DNA of 64,000 nucleotides from Reticulitermes speratus. Its lineage: Eukaryota > Arthropoda > Insecta > Blattodea > Rhinotermitidae. The first letter of the stretch is position 1. Each line of letters begins with the position of its first letter. Positions 46,699 through 59,200 of the stretch are shown piece by piece. The DNA lies in assembly GCA_021186555.1 (NCBI GenBank), contig JAJKFL010000039.1, forward strand, positions 41,798,610 through 41,862,609, in the 5' to 3' direction. A program made the translations under genes and the position numbers. Under the pieces are notes generated by a model that was given only the letters and a program-made list of their open reading frames with translations, ran no database searches and was not told the DNA's origin.

Positions 46699-47115
46699 GT
46701 AAGTTCTCACTGAATACACAAGTGAAGGACAATTTTTTATTTTTGAACTAACTTTGGAGAACTGAGAAGTCACCTCGCGATCTGCCTGCCATATTGCACA
46801 AATAAAGTGGCTGTACTTGAATGACCTCGATTGTAAAAATATGTTTTCCACAGCAAAATAATTCTTAAACTGGCGCCAAGATGCGCCAAACTTGGCATCC
46901 TACCAAGAGATAATACAGAAAGTAAATTACATAAATTGCCATGAACAGCTGCATTTAAAATTGTCATGTTTTCTCGTTTAAATTTTTATGACCTGACAAA
47001 CCTTGATCCTTCAACATAAAAATCAGGTAACAGCTTGGAATCTCCGGGGGGGGGGACTGTAGTGAAAATAAGAAACGTTAGCAGTGAAGATAACAAGGAA
47101 GGGTAATTTCAGAGA

Positions 47116-47156
47116 TATATATATGAACGAGCTTGGTCACTAAGGTCATGTCAGTT
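47116..47156 (+). promoter_or_regulatory. Candidate core promoter of gene B
   Basis: A TATATATAT stretch (47116-47124) is followed by TCAGTT (47151-47156), the arthropod initiator consensus, a plausible TATA-to-initiator distance. The start codon is 32 bp further on, giving a short 5' UTR. Pattern only; the TATA stretch could be a microsatellite. Confidence 0.4.
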
Positions 47157-47187
47157 TCAGGACACTGCAGTACACAACAGGATCGTC

Positions 47188-47254
47188 ATGGATACGCTGC
47201 CAGTTGCTCTCGTAATGTGCTGTCTGTTGCTTGGTGGCACCACTCTCCAGTTAC
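47188..47254 (+). CDS. Gene B exon 1 (signal peptide)
   Basis: Codes for MDTLPVALVMCCLLLGGTTL plus QL, then TTAC|GTAAGT. Strong hydrophobic core and small residues before the expected cleavage site. The same 67-nt length as gene A exon 1 supports the start codon. Confidence 0.9.
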
Positions 47255-50200
47255 GTAAGTGCTTGACAAACGAACCCGAAGACAAGACACTAAACAAACA
47301 CAGAACTCAAGCAGAGAGTCACATTGCAGTTGAGAACTGGGAGCAGGATCAAGATACAATCCGTCTAAACACAACTAGGTCCCACTTATTTACAAAACAA
47401 CATGTTTCGACTGATTTAGGTCATCTTCAGTTTCACGATTCTTATTTTTTAAAACATATTAAGGAAGGAATTAAATCTATAAAATGCGATAAAAATGTTT
47501 AATTCGTTAATATTTTAGCTGCTTGAGTGAGGGAAGGGCGAAAGAAAGAAAGAAAGAAAGAAGTTGACTGTATTGGAGTTTGTATTTTTTTCAGAAATTT
47601 TTACAAGTTGCTATATATATGTGTTTATGTCTCTGTAATGGTTAGCCGTGGCTTTTGGTATGAGAAGTAGGTCGTGTAGTTTACGTCTTGAGATGGGAGA
47701 GACGCCTGGTGAAGTTGTGATCTATCGCGCTGCCGCCCAGCGTCGTAGATTGCGCGGGATCGTTGCGGATTTCTAGACCGAGTTCTTCTTTCATGAATTC
47801 GATGAACCAGTCTTGCCGGGACGAGTGTCTAGGTTGAAGTCGCCCGCCGGTGAGCAGGACGGGCATCTCGTGTAGTTTTCGTTCTTTGATGATTTTGAAC
47901 GCGTTAGCTGCTTTGGGCGTGTATGTCATGAGAAATCGTAGTAGGAGGAATTGCAAGTCATCAGGACTGGTACCGGGAGAGATGTAAGCAGAAACCAGTA
48001 AGGTCGTGATACCGCTGATCTCAACTTCTGCAGCACAAATGTCTAATTTGCTGCAGGCGGCTGTCATGCGGTAACATTGGTCATCGAGCCCGAGACGTTC
48101 GTGTTTCGAATTTTTTTTTTTGGCCTCTGTGAACCCTCCTCTGCCTCCTTCTTCCTTTTTCGGTAGTTTTCTTGCTTTTGTACGTTAGTTAGTCTCGGCA
48201 TCGTGAACCTGTCAACAACAGCGCCGAGGTGACCCACCTGTGTGTACCAAAATGTAAGACGTTAGATGGTGAGAGTGTGAAAATCGTAGGTGATTTTGAC
48301 ATGGCCGCCATTTTGGCAGATTTCAAGATTTTTCGATGATTCTTTTTTTAGCGTGTAGGCATATTCCTTACCTTTCAAACTGTGTATCGTTCACTGCTGT
48401 AGTAGAAGTAGGCGCGGAGCGCTGTGAAGAAACGTAGGTAACGCGAAAGTCTGACACCGCGAGCGCCGAGGTGACCCACCGATGTGTACCGAAATGTAAG
48501 ACGTTTTACGTAAAAAATTGTCAAGAGCGACCGTTGTCCCCTGGGCAATGAAACTCTGGATTCCTTAAAAGTAGGCGGGATAAACTGGAGATTATACCTT
48601 ATTTGACGTGAGGTCATGTAGATTATCAGACACGCGCTACCTTAATCCAGACTCTTCTACTCTGTGATGTTGGTATCTTTCAAAGCACACGGAGTCACAC
48701 ACCAAAAGAGTGACCACAATGTCACGGTGTCGCACCAGACGCAGAGCATATATTCATCAGCTGAACGACCGGCATGGTCACATTGTGGAGAGGCATATGT
48801 GACGTCACTCGGCGACTAACTGCGCGCCTGTCCAGTTTGCTGCCGAAGGTCAGCGCTGCACCGTACTGATTTATATACCTCAGGGCAACACAGCCCTAAA
48901 CGAGACGCTGACATTTGTCCAGCTGCTCAAGACGTTTTTCGCCTTTTATATAACACGACGTTTCGTTAGTGCAATCAAAAGACCTCTATCACAGGCTACG
49001 TGTGTCAAATGCACACCGACACGATAAGTCCAAAAGTTACATTTCAATTTTACGCTCTCACTAACACCTTCGTCTTCCACATCGGCCCTTCCCTTCGGCT
49101 TTCGCAAACCAAAATTTTGCATACATATGTTTATTGTCCGACAAATGTACACTTTTATTCACTGTTAATTTGTTAAATACAGTGCTACATGTTTCGAAAC
49201 TTATGTCGGTTCATCTTAATTTAAAATACTGAAGTCCCTGAAGATCAACCAGGATAAGGTTCGAAACATATAGCACTGTGTTACACAATTAATAGTGAAT
49301 AAAATTGTGCAGTTGTCGGACAATAAACATAGAAAATAAAATGTACGGAATTAATAATATTACGTTTTGCATACATCTTTCTTCCAATCATGTATGCTAC
49401 ATTCTCAGACCCTCTTATAACCCTCAATATCCGGTGAACAGTATACAAGCTCCAAATTATACAGATCTGTCCACACCCCTGTCACTCCTCCCCTTCAGAT
49501 CCAAACACCCCCCAAACACAGTCAGTCAATATTCTTCCATCATTCCATTACACTCTTCATACCCACACACAGCAACACACCATTATACTGCTCTAACACA
49601 TTTTGCAATCTGTTTCAGCTGCCTACATACACAAATGCTCCATTAAGGACCCCAACTTCAACACCTGTGCTCTGAACAGCGCAAAAGAGGCACTTCCGCA
49701 TCTCATCACAGGTCAGAGTTTCCAAGCTCCAGCGAAATGTCCTCAGATCTCATTCTGAAGCCACACTTGGGTTTCCACTTAAAGTCAAGAGTACTGAACT
49801 TAACAAAAGCCAGTGTGTCTACTAACAGTACAGAACTTAACAAAAGCCAGTGTGTCTACTAACAGTACTGAACTTAACAAAAGACAGTGTGTCTACTAAC
49901 AGTACTGAACTTAACAAAAGCCAGTGTGTCTACTAACAGTACTGAACTTAACAAAAGACAGTGTGTCTACTAACAGTACTGAACTTAACAAAAGCCAGTG
50001 TGTCTACTAACAGTACAGAACTTAACAAAAGCCAGTGGGTCTACTAACAGTACTGAACTTAACAAAAGTCAGTGTGTCTACTAACAGTACTGAACTTAAC
50101 AAAAGCCAGTGTGTCTACTAACAGTACTGAACATAACAAAAGTCAGTGTGTCTACTAACAGTACTGAACTTAACAAAAGACAGTGTGTCCACTAACAGTA

Positions 50201-53200
50201 CTCAACTTAACAAAAGCCAGTGTGTCTACTAACAGTACAGAACTTAACAAAAGCCAGTGTGTCTACTAACAGTACTGAACTTAACAAAAGACAGTGTGTC
50301 TACTAACAGTACTGAACTTAACAAAAGCAAGTGTGTCTACTAACAGTACAGAACTTAACAAAAGCCAGTGTGTCTACTAACAGTACTGAACTTAACAAAA
50401 GTCAGTGTGTCTACTCACAGTACTGAACTTAACAAAAGCCAGTGTGTCTACTAACAGTACTGAACTTAACAAAAGTCAGTGTGTCTACTAACAGTACTGA
50501 ACTTAACAAAAGCCAGTGTGTCTACTAACAGTACTGAACTTAACAAAAGCCAGTGTGTCTACTAACAGTACTGAACTTAACAAAAGTCAGTGTGTCTACT
50601 AAACAGTACTGAACTTAACAAAAGCCAGTGTGTCTACTAACGTACTGAACTTAACAAAAGTCAGTGTGTCTACTAACAGTACTGAACTTAACAAAAGCCA
50701 GTGTGTCTACTAACACGTATAACTTAACAAAAGTCAGTGTGTCTACTAACAGTACTGAACTTAACAAAAGCAGTGTGTCTACTAACAGTACTGAACTTAA
50801 CAAAGCGGTGTGTCTACTAACAGTACTGAACTTAACAAACGCCAGTGTGTCTACTAAAGTACTGAACTTAACAAAAGCCAGTGTGTCTACTAACAGTACT
50901 GAACTTAACAAAAGCCAGTGTGTCTACTAACAGTACTGAACTTAACACAAGCCAGTGTGTCTACTAACAGTACTGAATTTAACAAAAGTCAGTGTGTCTA
51001 CTAAAGTACTGAACTTAACAAAAGCCAGTGTGTCTATAACAGTACTGAACTTAACAAAAGCCAGTGTGTCTCTAACAGTACGGAACTTAACAAAATCAGT
51101 GTGCTTACTAACAGTACTGTGTCTACTAACAGTGTCTACTAACAGTACTGAAAACAAAGCCGTGTCTTACTACAAAGTCTAATTAAAAACAGTGTCTATA
51201 CAATTTAACAAAACGTGTGTTACTACAGTACTGAACTAACAAAAGCAGTGTGTTACTACAGTACTGAATAACAAAAGGTGTTACTAACAGTACTGAACTA
51301 ACAAACATGTGTACTAACATATGAACTAACAAAAGCAGTGTCTACTACAGTACTGAACTTACAAACAGTGTACTAACAGTACTGAACTTAACAAATCAGT
51401 GTGTATACAGTATGAATAACAAAAGTCTGTGTTACTACATACGACTACAAAGCAGTGTGTTACTAACGTATGAACTTACAAAAGCAGTGTGTATACAGTA
51501 CTGAACTACAAGCAGTGGTTACTAACGTACGATACAAAGCCAGGTGTCTACTAACAGTACTGAACTTAACAAAGCAGTGTGTCTACTACAGTCTGAACTA
51601 CAAAGCAGTGTTATACGATAACTAACAAGCATTGTTACTAACAGTACTGAATTAACAAACAGGTGTTACTAACAGTATGAACTTAACAAGCAGTGTGTCT
51701 AACGTACTGAACTAACAAGTCAGTGTGTCTACTAACAGTACTGAACTTACAAGCAGTGTGTTACTAACAGTATGAACTTAACAAGCGTGTGTCTCTAACA
51801 TACGATTAAAAGCAAGTGTTCTTGACACAGTACTGACTTAACAAGCCTGTGTCTCTAACAGTATAATTAACAAAGTCAGTGTGTCTACTAAAGTACTAAC
51901 TTAACAAAGCCAGTGTGTCTAACAGTACTGAACTTAAAAGCCATGTGTCTACTAACGTACTAACTTAACAAAGCAGTGGTCTACTAACAGTACTAACTTA
52001 CTAAAGCTGTGTGTCTACTTACGTATGAACTTAATAGCAGTGTGTCTACTAAAGTACTGAACTTAACAAAGCAGTTGTACTAACAGTACTGAATTAACAA
52101 AGCGTGTGTCTCTAACGTACTGAACTTAAAGCCAGTGTGTCTACTAAAGTACTGATACAAAGCAGTGTGTTCTAAAGTACTGACTTAAAAACAGTGTGTT
52201 ATAACGACTACTTACAAACAGTGTGTTACTAAAGTATGAATAAAAGCGTGTGTCTACTAAAGATGAATTACAAAAGCAGTGTGTTACTAAAGACTAACTT
52301 AACAAAAAGTGTGTTACTACAGTACTGAACTTACAAGCGTGTGTCTACTAACTATAATTAACAAGCGTGTGTCTATAAAGTACTGAACTTAACAAAGCAG
52401 TGTGTCTACTACAGTACTGAACTTAAAAGCGTGTGTCTACTACAGTACTGATAACAACAGTGGTCTACTAATACTGAATTAACAAAGCATGTTTACTAAG
52501 TACTGAACTTAACAAAGCCAGTGTTCTATAACATACTGAACTAACAAGCCAGTGGTCTCTAACAGTAGAATAAAAATCGTGTGCTACTAAGTACTGAATT
52601 AACAAAAGCAGTGTGTTCAACAGTATGACAACAAAAGCCAGTGTGTTCTAACAGAACTGTAACAAAAGCCAGTGGTCTACTAACAGTACTGAACTTAACA
52701 AAAGCCAGTGTGTCTACTATCAATACTGAACTTAACAAAAGTCAGTGTGTCTACTAACAGTATGAACTTAACAAAAGCCAGTGTGTCTACTACAGTACTG
52801 AACTTAACAAAAATCCAGTGTGTCTATAAGTAATGAACTTAACAAAAGTCAGTGTGTCTACTAACAGTACTGACTTAACAAAAGCCAGTGTGTCTACTAA
52901 ACAGTACTGAACTTAAAAAATCAGTGTGTAAACTAACAGTAATGAACTTAACAAAAGTCAGTGTGTCTACTAACAGTACTGACTTAACAAAAGTCAGTTG
53001 TCTACTAACAGTACTGAACTTAACAAAGTCCAGTGTGTAACTAAACAGTACTGAACTTAACAAAAGTCCAGTGGTTTCTATCAGTACTGAACTTAACAAA
53101 AGCCAGTGTGTCTACTAACAGTACTGAACTTAACAGAAACCAGTGTGTCTACTAACAGTACTGAACTTAACAAAAGTCAGTGTGTAAACTAACAGTACTG

Positions 53201-56200
53201 AACTTAACAAAATCCAGTGTGTCTACTAACAGTACTGAACTTAACAAAAACCAGTGTGTCTACTAACAGTACTGAACTTAACAAAAGCCAGTGTGTCTAC
53301 TAACAGTACTGAACTTAACAAAAGCCAGTGTGTCTACTAACAGTACTGAACTTAACAAAAGTCAGTGTGTAAACTAACATTACTGAACTTAACAAAAGTC
53401 AGTGTTTCTACTAACAGTACTGAAATTAACAAAAGTCAGTGTGTCTACTAACAGTACTGAACTTATCAAAAGCCAGTGTGTCTACTAACAGTACTGAACT
53501 AACAAAAGCCAGTGGGTCTACTATCAATACTGAACTTAACAAAAGTCAGTGTGTAAACTAACAGTACTGAACTTAACAAAAGTCAGTGTGTCTACTAACA
53601 GTACTGAACTTAACAAAAGTCAGTGTGTCTACTAACAGTACTGAACTTAACAAAAGTCAGTGTGTCTACTAACAGTACTGAACTTAACAAAAGTCAGTGT
53701 GTACTGACAGTACTGTTCTTAACAAAAGTCAGTGTGTCTACTAACAGTACTGATTCCTGGCGACAATTTAATGTCAGACATAGCGACGTTCGCATTAAAC
53801 TGTGATGCAAACTGGCACAAACACAGACACTGTTGCTCCGAAGCAAATCGTGGAGTTTATTTGCATTGCTTTAAATTCCGCGCCCACTGCAGTGAATGCA
53901 CGTACAATTACAAGACACGTGTTTTTCAAATAAACAATAAATACCTCGCGGCTTGCGACCTCCCAGATCTTCAGACTTGCACCTCTGCTATTATTATATG
54001 TGAGCAAACTAAAACACATTAACCACGCAGACAAGAGGAATGGAGGTCCTACCAACACACAACACACCGATAACTGGAACACGCTGAAAATAGGACCACG
54101 CTGCCACTAAATAATAATTATACTATAGAGGATATTATAATATACCACTTAATTTTATTGTAATTTTTAAAATTTAATAACATTTAGCAGCTTAATAATA
54201 CCACTAATTATAGAAAATTTTATACGATGTGGTAACAAATACTGACTCACTCTTATGACGTAACCAAAAAATTGGTCTATGTTAAAGCTCACTTAAAATA
54301 CCCCCTGATGATGGCAGAATAACTGCCGAAATGCGTTGTGGGGCATCGTAATAATAAAGAAAACAGTGAAAAAACTGTCTTAGTGCATTTGTTGGTACAA
54401 ATAATTCAATTGTAACACAGTTTATATGAAATATGCACTCTCCATTCAAGCACTAACACTGTGCTGCGAAATCCGCCACTGCCACTTACACCAACACTCA
54501 CGTTTCTTCTCCATGCACAAACGCCAGCTGACTGACAGTAGCTGTCCATTTCAGGCGAACGGGAAAACTTGGTCCCTATCTTGGACCCGCTGTTCGTCAG
54601 TGAGTTTACGTTCAATGATGGGAAAGTGAATGTTGTGTGTCGAAATATGAGGATCAGAGGGTTAAAGGACTTGGCGCTGGAAAGCATGAGGTAAGTGCAT
54701 TGCAACGTCATTCTTATGGACACTATTTCTAGTGGCATGACTGTACAGCTTCCTCTAATTTTAGTTTATTAACACCCTGTTAGTATGTCATTTTTTTTCA
54801 ATGGCTCTACAGCCCCTTGGGGGCCTAGGCCGCCTCGTTATCGACGCTTCACGATCACACTCAGACACACCACACTAAGTAGGACTCCTCTGGACGATTG
54901 ACCACCCCGACGCAGAGACCTCTACCTGACAACACACAACACTCACAACAGACAGACATTCATGCCCTAGGCGGGATTCGAACCCGCAATCCCAGTAAGC
55001 GAGCAGCCGCAGTCCCACGCCTTAGACCGCGCGGCCACTGGGATCGGCTTAGTATATCATTTGTTTTTAGTCGTCCTCTTCTACCTACTCCGGTTTTCCC
55101 GTTTCAGTTTCGAGGTTGTAATCTTCTTTTGATCACAGTGAGAGACATCACAGTCGGTAGGACTCCTCTGGACGAGGGATCGGCTCGATTCAGAGGCCTC
55201 AGTATATTATACAGAGTCTAAATTATTGCTGATTGGTGAAGAGTTAATTGCAAGAATTTGGCAGGGAGACACCGTGGCTCAGTATAGTTTACCTGCAATA
55301 GCACAAGAACTGTGAATCTTCATAATCTGTGTCATGTCTGAGATGCTGACCGACGCTGACCGCTCGGGTTTGGTGGCAGTCCTGGTAATGCTGACGTGTC
55401 TTATGATAAGGTAAACACAAAGATCCAGTTGTCCCTGTAGACTCCATCAAGGCATACAGGGTGGAGCAGAGGTGTATCAGAACTCCGATACACACTTATC
55501 AGGAGGCTAGGTGGGCCATAGAGTAGGTCAAAGCGTTTAGGAGAAGAGAAAGATATTTTGCCTCTGCCGGGATTCGAACCCCGGACCGTTCGATTCGTAG
55601 CCTAGTCACAATATTAACAATTATCCTCGCTCCGAACAATTATTATATTGATAAACGTAATAAACACGGCGACGACGCCAAATAAGCAATAAGGTTTGTG
55701 TACTTGTGGGTCTCAGACACACAACACAACACACCACGTGTCCGACATAACATCTTAAGACCTGCAAAGTCCACCATAGCTATTAGAGGAGTCCTTCGTC
55801 CTATTCTTGTACCCTCCATTACAGCTATGGTGACGAGCTGTCTGTGCTCGGATAGATAATAAGGGCACTTCGGAGGCACATACTGCTTTGTTCCTCAACA
55901 CGTAATTTTCTACCTCCAAATCGAAGGCAACGGGTTCGTCTGAAACGTCGGTGCCTATGCCAGACTACACATCGCATCACGTCATATATCTGACACGATT
56001 TCAATTCATTGAGACATACTGTAGTTCCCAGACACGGACCCACAGCTCTGTTTCTCTGTCCACAGTTTTGATTTCGACAACAAGAACATTACGGTCGAAG
56101 GCAGACTGCCGGCATTAAACTTTAATGGGAACTACGAACTGAGCGGCAGACTGGTGGAACATTATATATCTGGAAATGGCCATTTCCACTTAACATTTCG

Positions 56201-59200
56201 TAAGTTTACATTGCCTGAGCAAGTAAAAATTAAGAGTTTATATTTAGGTGCGGAATACACATTGAAAAATGAGGAGCAACGCTTGACAACTGCTGCTTGT
56301 AGCTACGACTTGCACAGACAACTGCTGCTTGTAGCTACGACTTGCACAGACAACTGCTGCTTGTAGCTACGACTTGCACAGACAACTGCTGCTTGTAGCT
56401 ACGACTTGCACAGACAACTGCTGCTTGTAGCTACGACTTGCACAGACAACTGCTGCTTGTAGCTACGACTTGCACAGACAACTGCTGCTTGTAGCTACGA
56501 CTTGCACAGACAATCGCTCTTTGCTACACTTGCACAGAATGCTGCTTGTAGCTACGACTTGCACACAACTGCTGCTTGTAGCTACGACTTGCACAGACAA
56601 CTGCTGCTTGTAGCTACGACTTGCACAGACAACTGCTGCTTGTAGCTACGACTTGCACAGACAACTGCTGCTTTGAGCTACGACTTGCACAGACAACTGC
56701 TGCTTGTAGCTACGACTTGCACAGACAAACTGCTGCTTGTAGCTACGACTTGCACAGACAACTGCTGCTTGTAGCTACGACTTGCACAGACAACTGCTGC
56801 TGTAGCTACGACTGCACAGACAACTGCTGCTTGTAGCTACGACTTGCACAGACAACTGCTGCTTGTAGCTACGACTTGCACAGACAACTGCTGCTTGTAG
56901 CTACGACTTGCACAGACAACTGCTGCTTTAGTACGACTTGCACAGACAACTGCTGCTTGTAGCTACGACTTGCACAGACAACTGCTGCTTGTAGCTACGA
57001 CTTGCACAGACAACTGCTGCTTATGCTACGACTTGCACAGACAACTGCTGCTTGTAGTACGACTTGCACAGACAACTGCTGCTGTAGCTGCGACTTGCAC
57101 AGACAACTGCTGTCTGTAGTGCGACTTGCACAGACAATGCTGCTTGTAGCTACGACTTGCACAGACAACTGCTGCTTGTAGCTACGACTTGCACAGACAA
57201 CTGCTGCTTGTAGCTACGACTTGCACAGACAACTGCTGCTTGTAGCTACGACTTGCACAGACAACTGCTGCTTGTAGCTACGACTTGCACAGACAACTGC
57301 TGCTTGTAGCTACGACTTGCACAGACAACTGCTGCTTGTAGGTACGACTTGCACAGACAACTGCTGCTTGTAGCTACGACTTGCACAGACAACTGCTGCT
57401 TGTAGCTACGACTTGCACAGACAATGCTGCTTGTAGCTACGACTTGACAGACAACTGCTGTTGTAGCTACGACTTGCACAGACAACTGCTGCTTGTAGCT
57501 ACGACTTGCACAGACAACTGCTGCTTGTAGCTACGACTTGCACAGACAACTCTGCTTGTAGTACGACTTGCACAGACAACTGCTGCTTGAGTACGATTGC
57601 ACAGACAACTGCTGCTTGTGCTACGACTTGCACAGACAACTGCTGCTTGTAGCTACGACTTGCACAGACAACTGCTGCTTGTAGCTACGACTTGCACGAC
57701 AACTGCTCTTGTAGCTCGACTTGCACAGACAATGCTGCTGTAGCTACGAATTGCACAGACAACTGCTTCTGTAGATCGACTTGCAAGACAATTGCTGCTT
57801 AGCTACGACTTGCAAGGCAACTGCTCTTGTGCTACGACTTGCACAGACAATGCTGCTTTAGCTACGACTTGCACAGACAATGCTGCTTGTACTACGATTG
57901 CACAACAACTGCTGCTTTAGCTACGACTTGCACAGACAATGCTGCTTGTAGCTACGACTTGCACGACAACTGCTGCTTGTAGCTACGACTTGCACAGACA
58001 ACTGCTGCTGTAGCTCGAATTGCACAGACAACTGCTCTTGTAGAGCGACTTGCACAGACAACTGCTGCTGTAGCTACGACTTGCACAGACAACTGCTGCT
58101 TGTAGCTACGACTTGCACAGACAATGCTGCTTATAGTACGACTTGCACAGACAATGCTGCTTGTAGCTACGACTTGCACAACAAACTGCTGCTTATAGCT
58201 ACGACTTGCAAGACAACTGCTGCTTGTAGCTACGACTTGCACAGAAACTGCTGCTTGTACACGACTGCACAGACAACTGCTGCTTGTAGCTACGACTTGC
58301 ACAGACAACTGCTGCTTTTAGCTACGACTTACACAGACAAGTGCTGCTTTAGCTACGACTTGCACAGACAACTGCTGCTTGTAGCTACGACTTCACAGAC
58401 AACTGCTGCTTGTAGCTACGACTTGCACAGACAACTGCTGCTTTTAGCTACGACTTGCACAGACAACTGCTGCTTGTAGCTACGACTTGCACGACAACTG
58501 CTGCTTGTAGCTACGACTTGCACAGACAACTGCTGCTTGTAGCTACGACTTGCACAGACAACTGCTGCTTGAGCTACGACTTGCACAGACAACTGCTGCT
58601 TGTAGCTACGACTTGCACAGACAATGCTGCTTGTAGCTCGACTTGCACAGAAACTGCTGTTGAGCTACGACTTGCACAGACAACTGCTGCTTGTAGCTAC
58701 GACTTGCACAGACAACTGCTGCTGTAGCTGCGACTTGCACAGACAACTGCTGCTGTAGCTGCGACTTGCACAGACAACTGCTGCTGTAGCTGCGACTTGC
58801 ACAGACAACTGCTGCTGTAGCTGCGACTTGCACAGACAACTGCTGCTTGTAGCTGCGACTTGCACAGACAACTGCTGCTTGTAGCTACGACTTGCACAGA
58901 CAACTGCTGCCTGTAGCTGCGACTTGCACAGACAACTGCTGCTGTGCTACGACTTGCACGACAACTCTCTTGTGCTACGACTTGCACAGACAACTGCTGC
59001 TTGTAGCTGCGACTTGCACAGACAACTGCTGCTTGTAGCTACGACTTGCACAGACAACTGCTGCTCTGTAGCTCGACTTGCACAGACAACTGCTGCTTGT
59101 AGCTACGACTTGCACAGACAACTGCTGCTTGTAGCTACGACTTGCACAGACAACTGCTGCTTGTAGCTACGACTTACGATTTGCACAGACAACATGCTGC

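Noticed and set aside
49790..53752. CRISPR-like look of the 37-bp, 32-bp and 35-bp arrays
   Set aside because: Units are directly adjacent with no unique spacers, the DNA is from an animal, and no cas genes are present.
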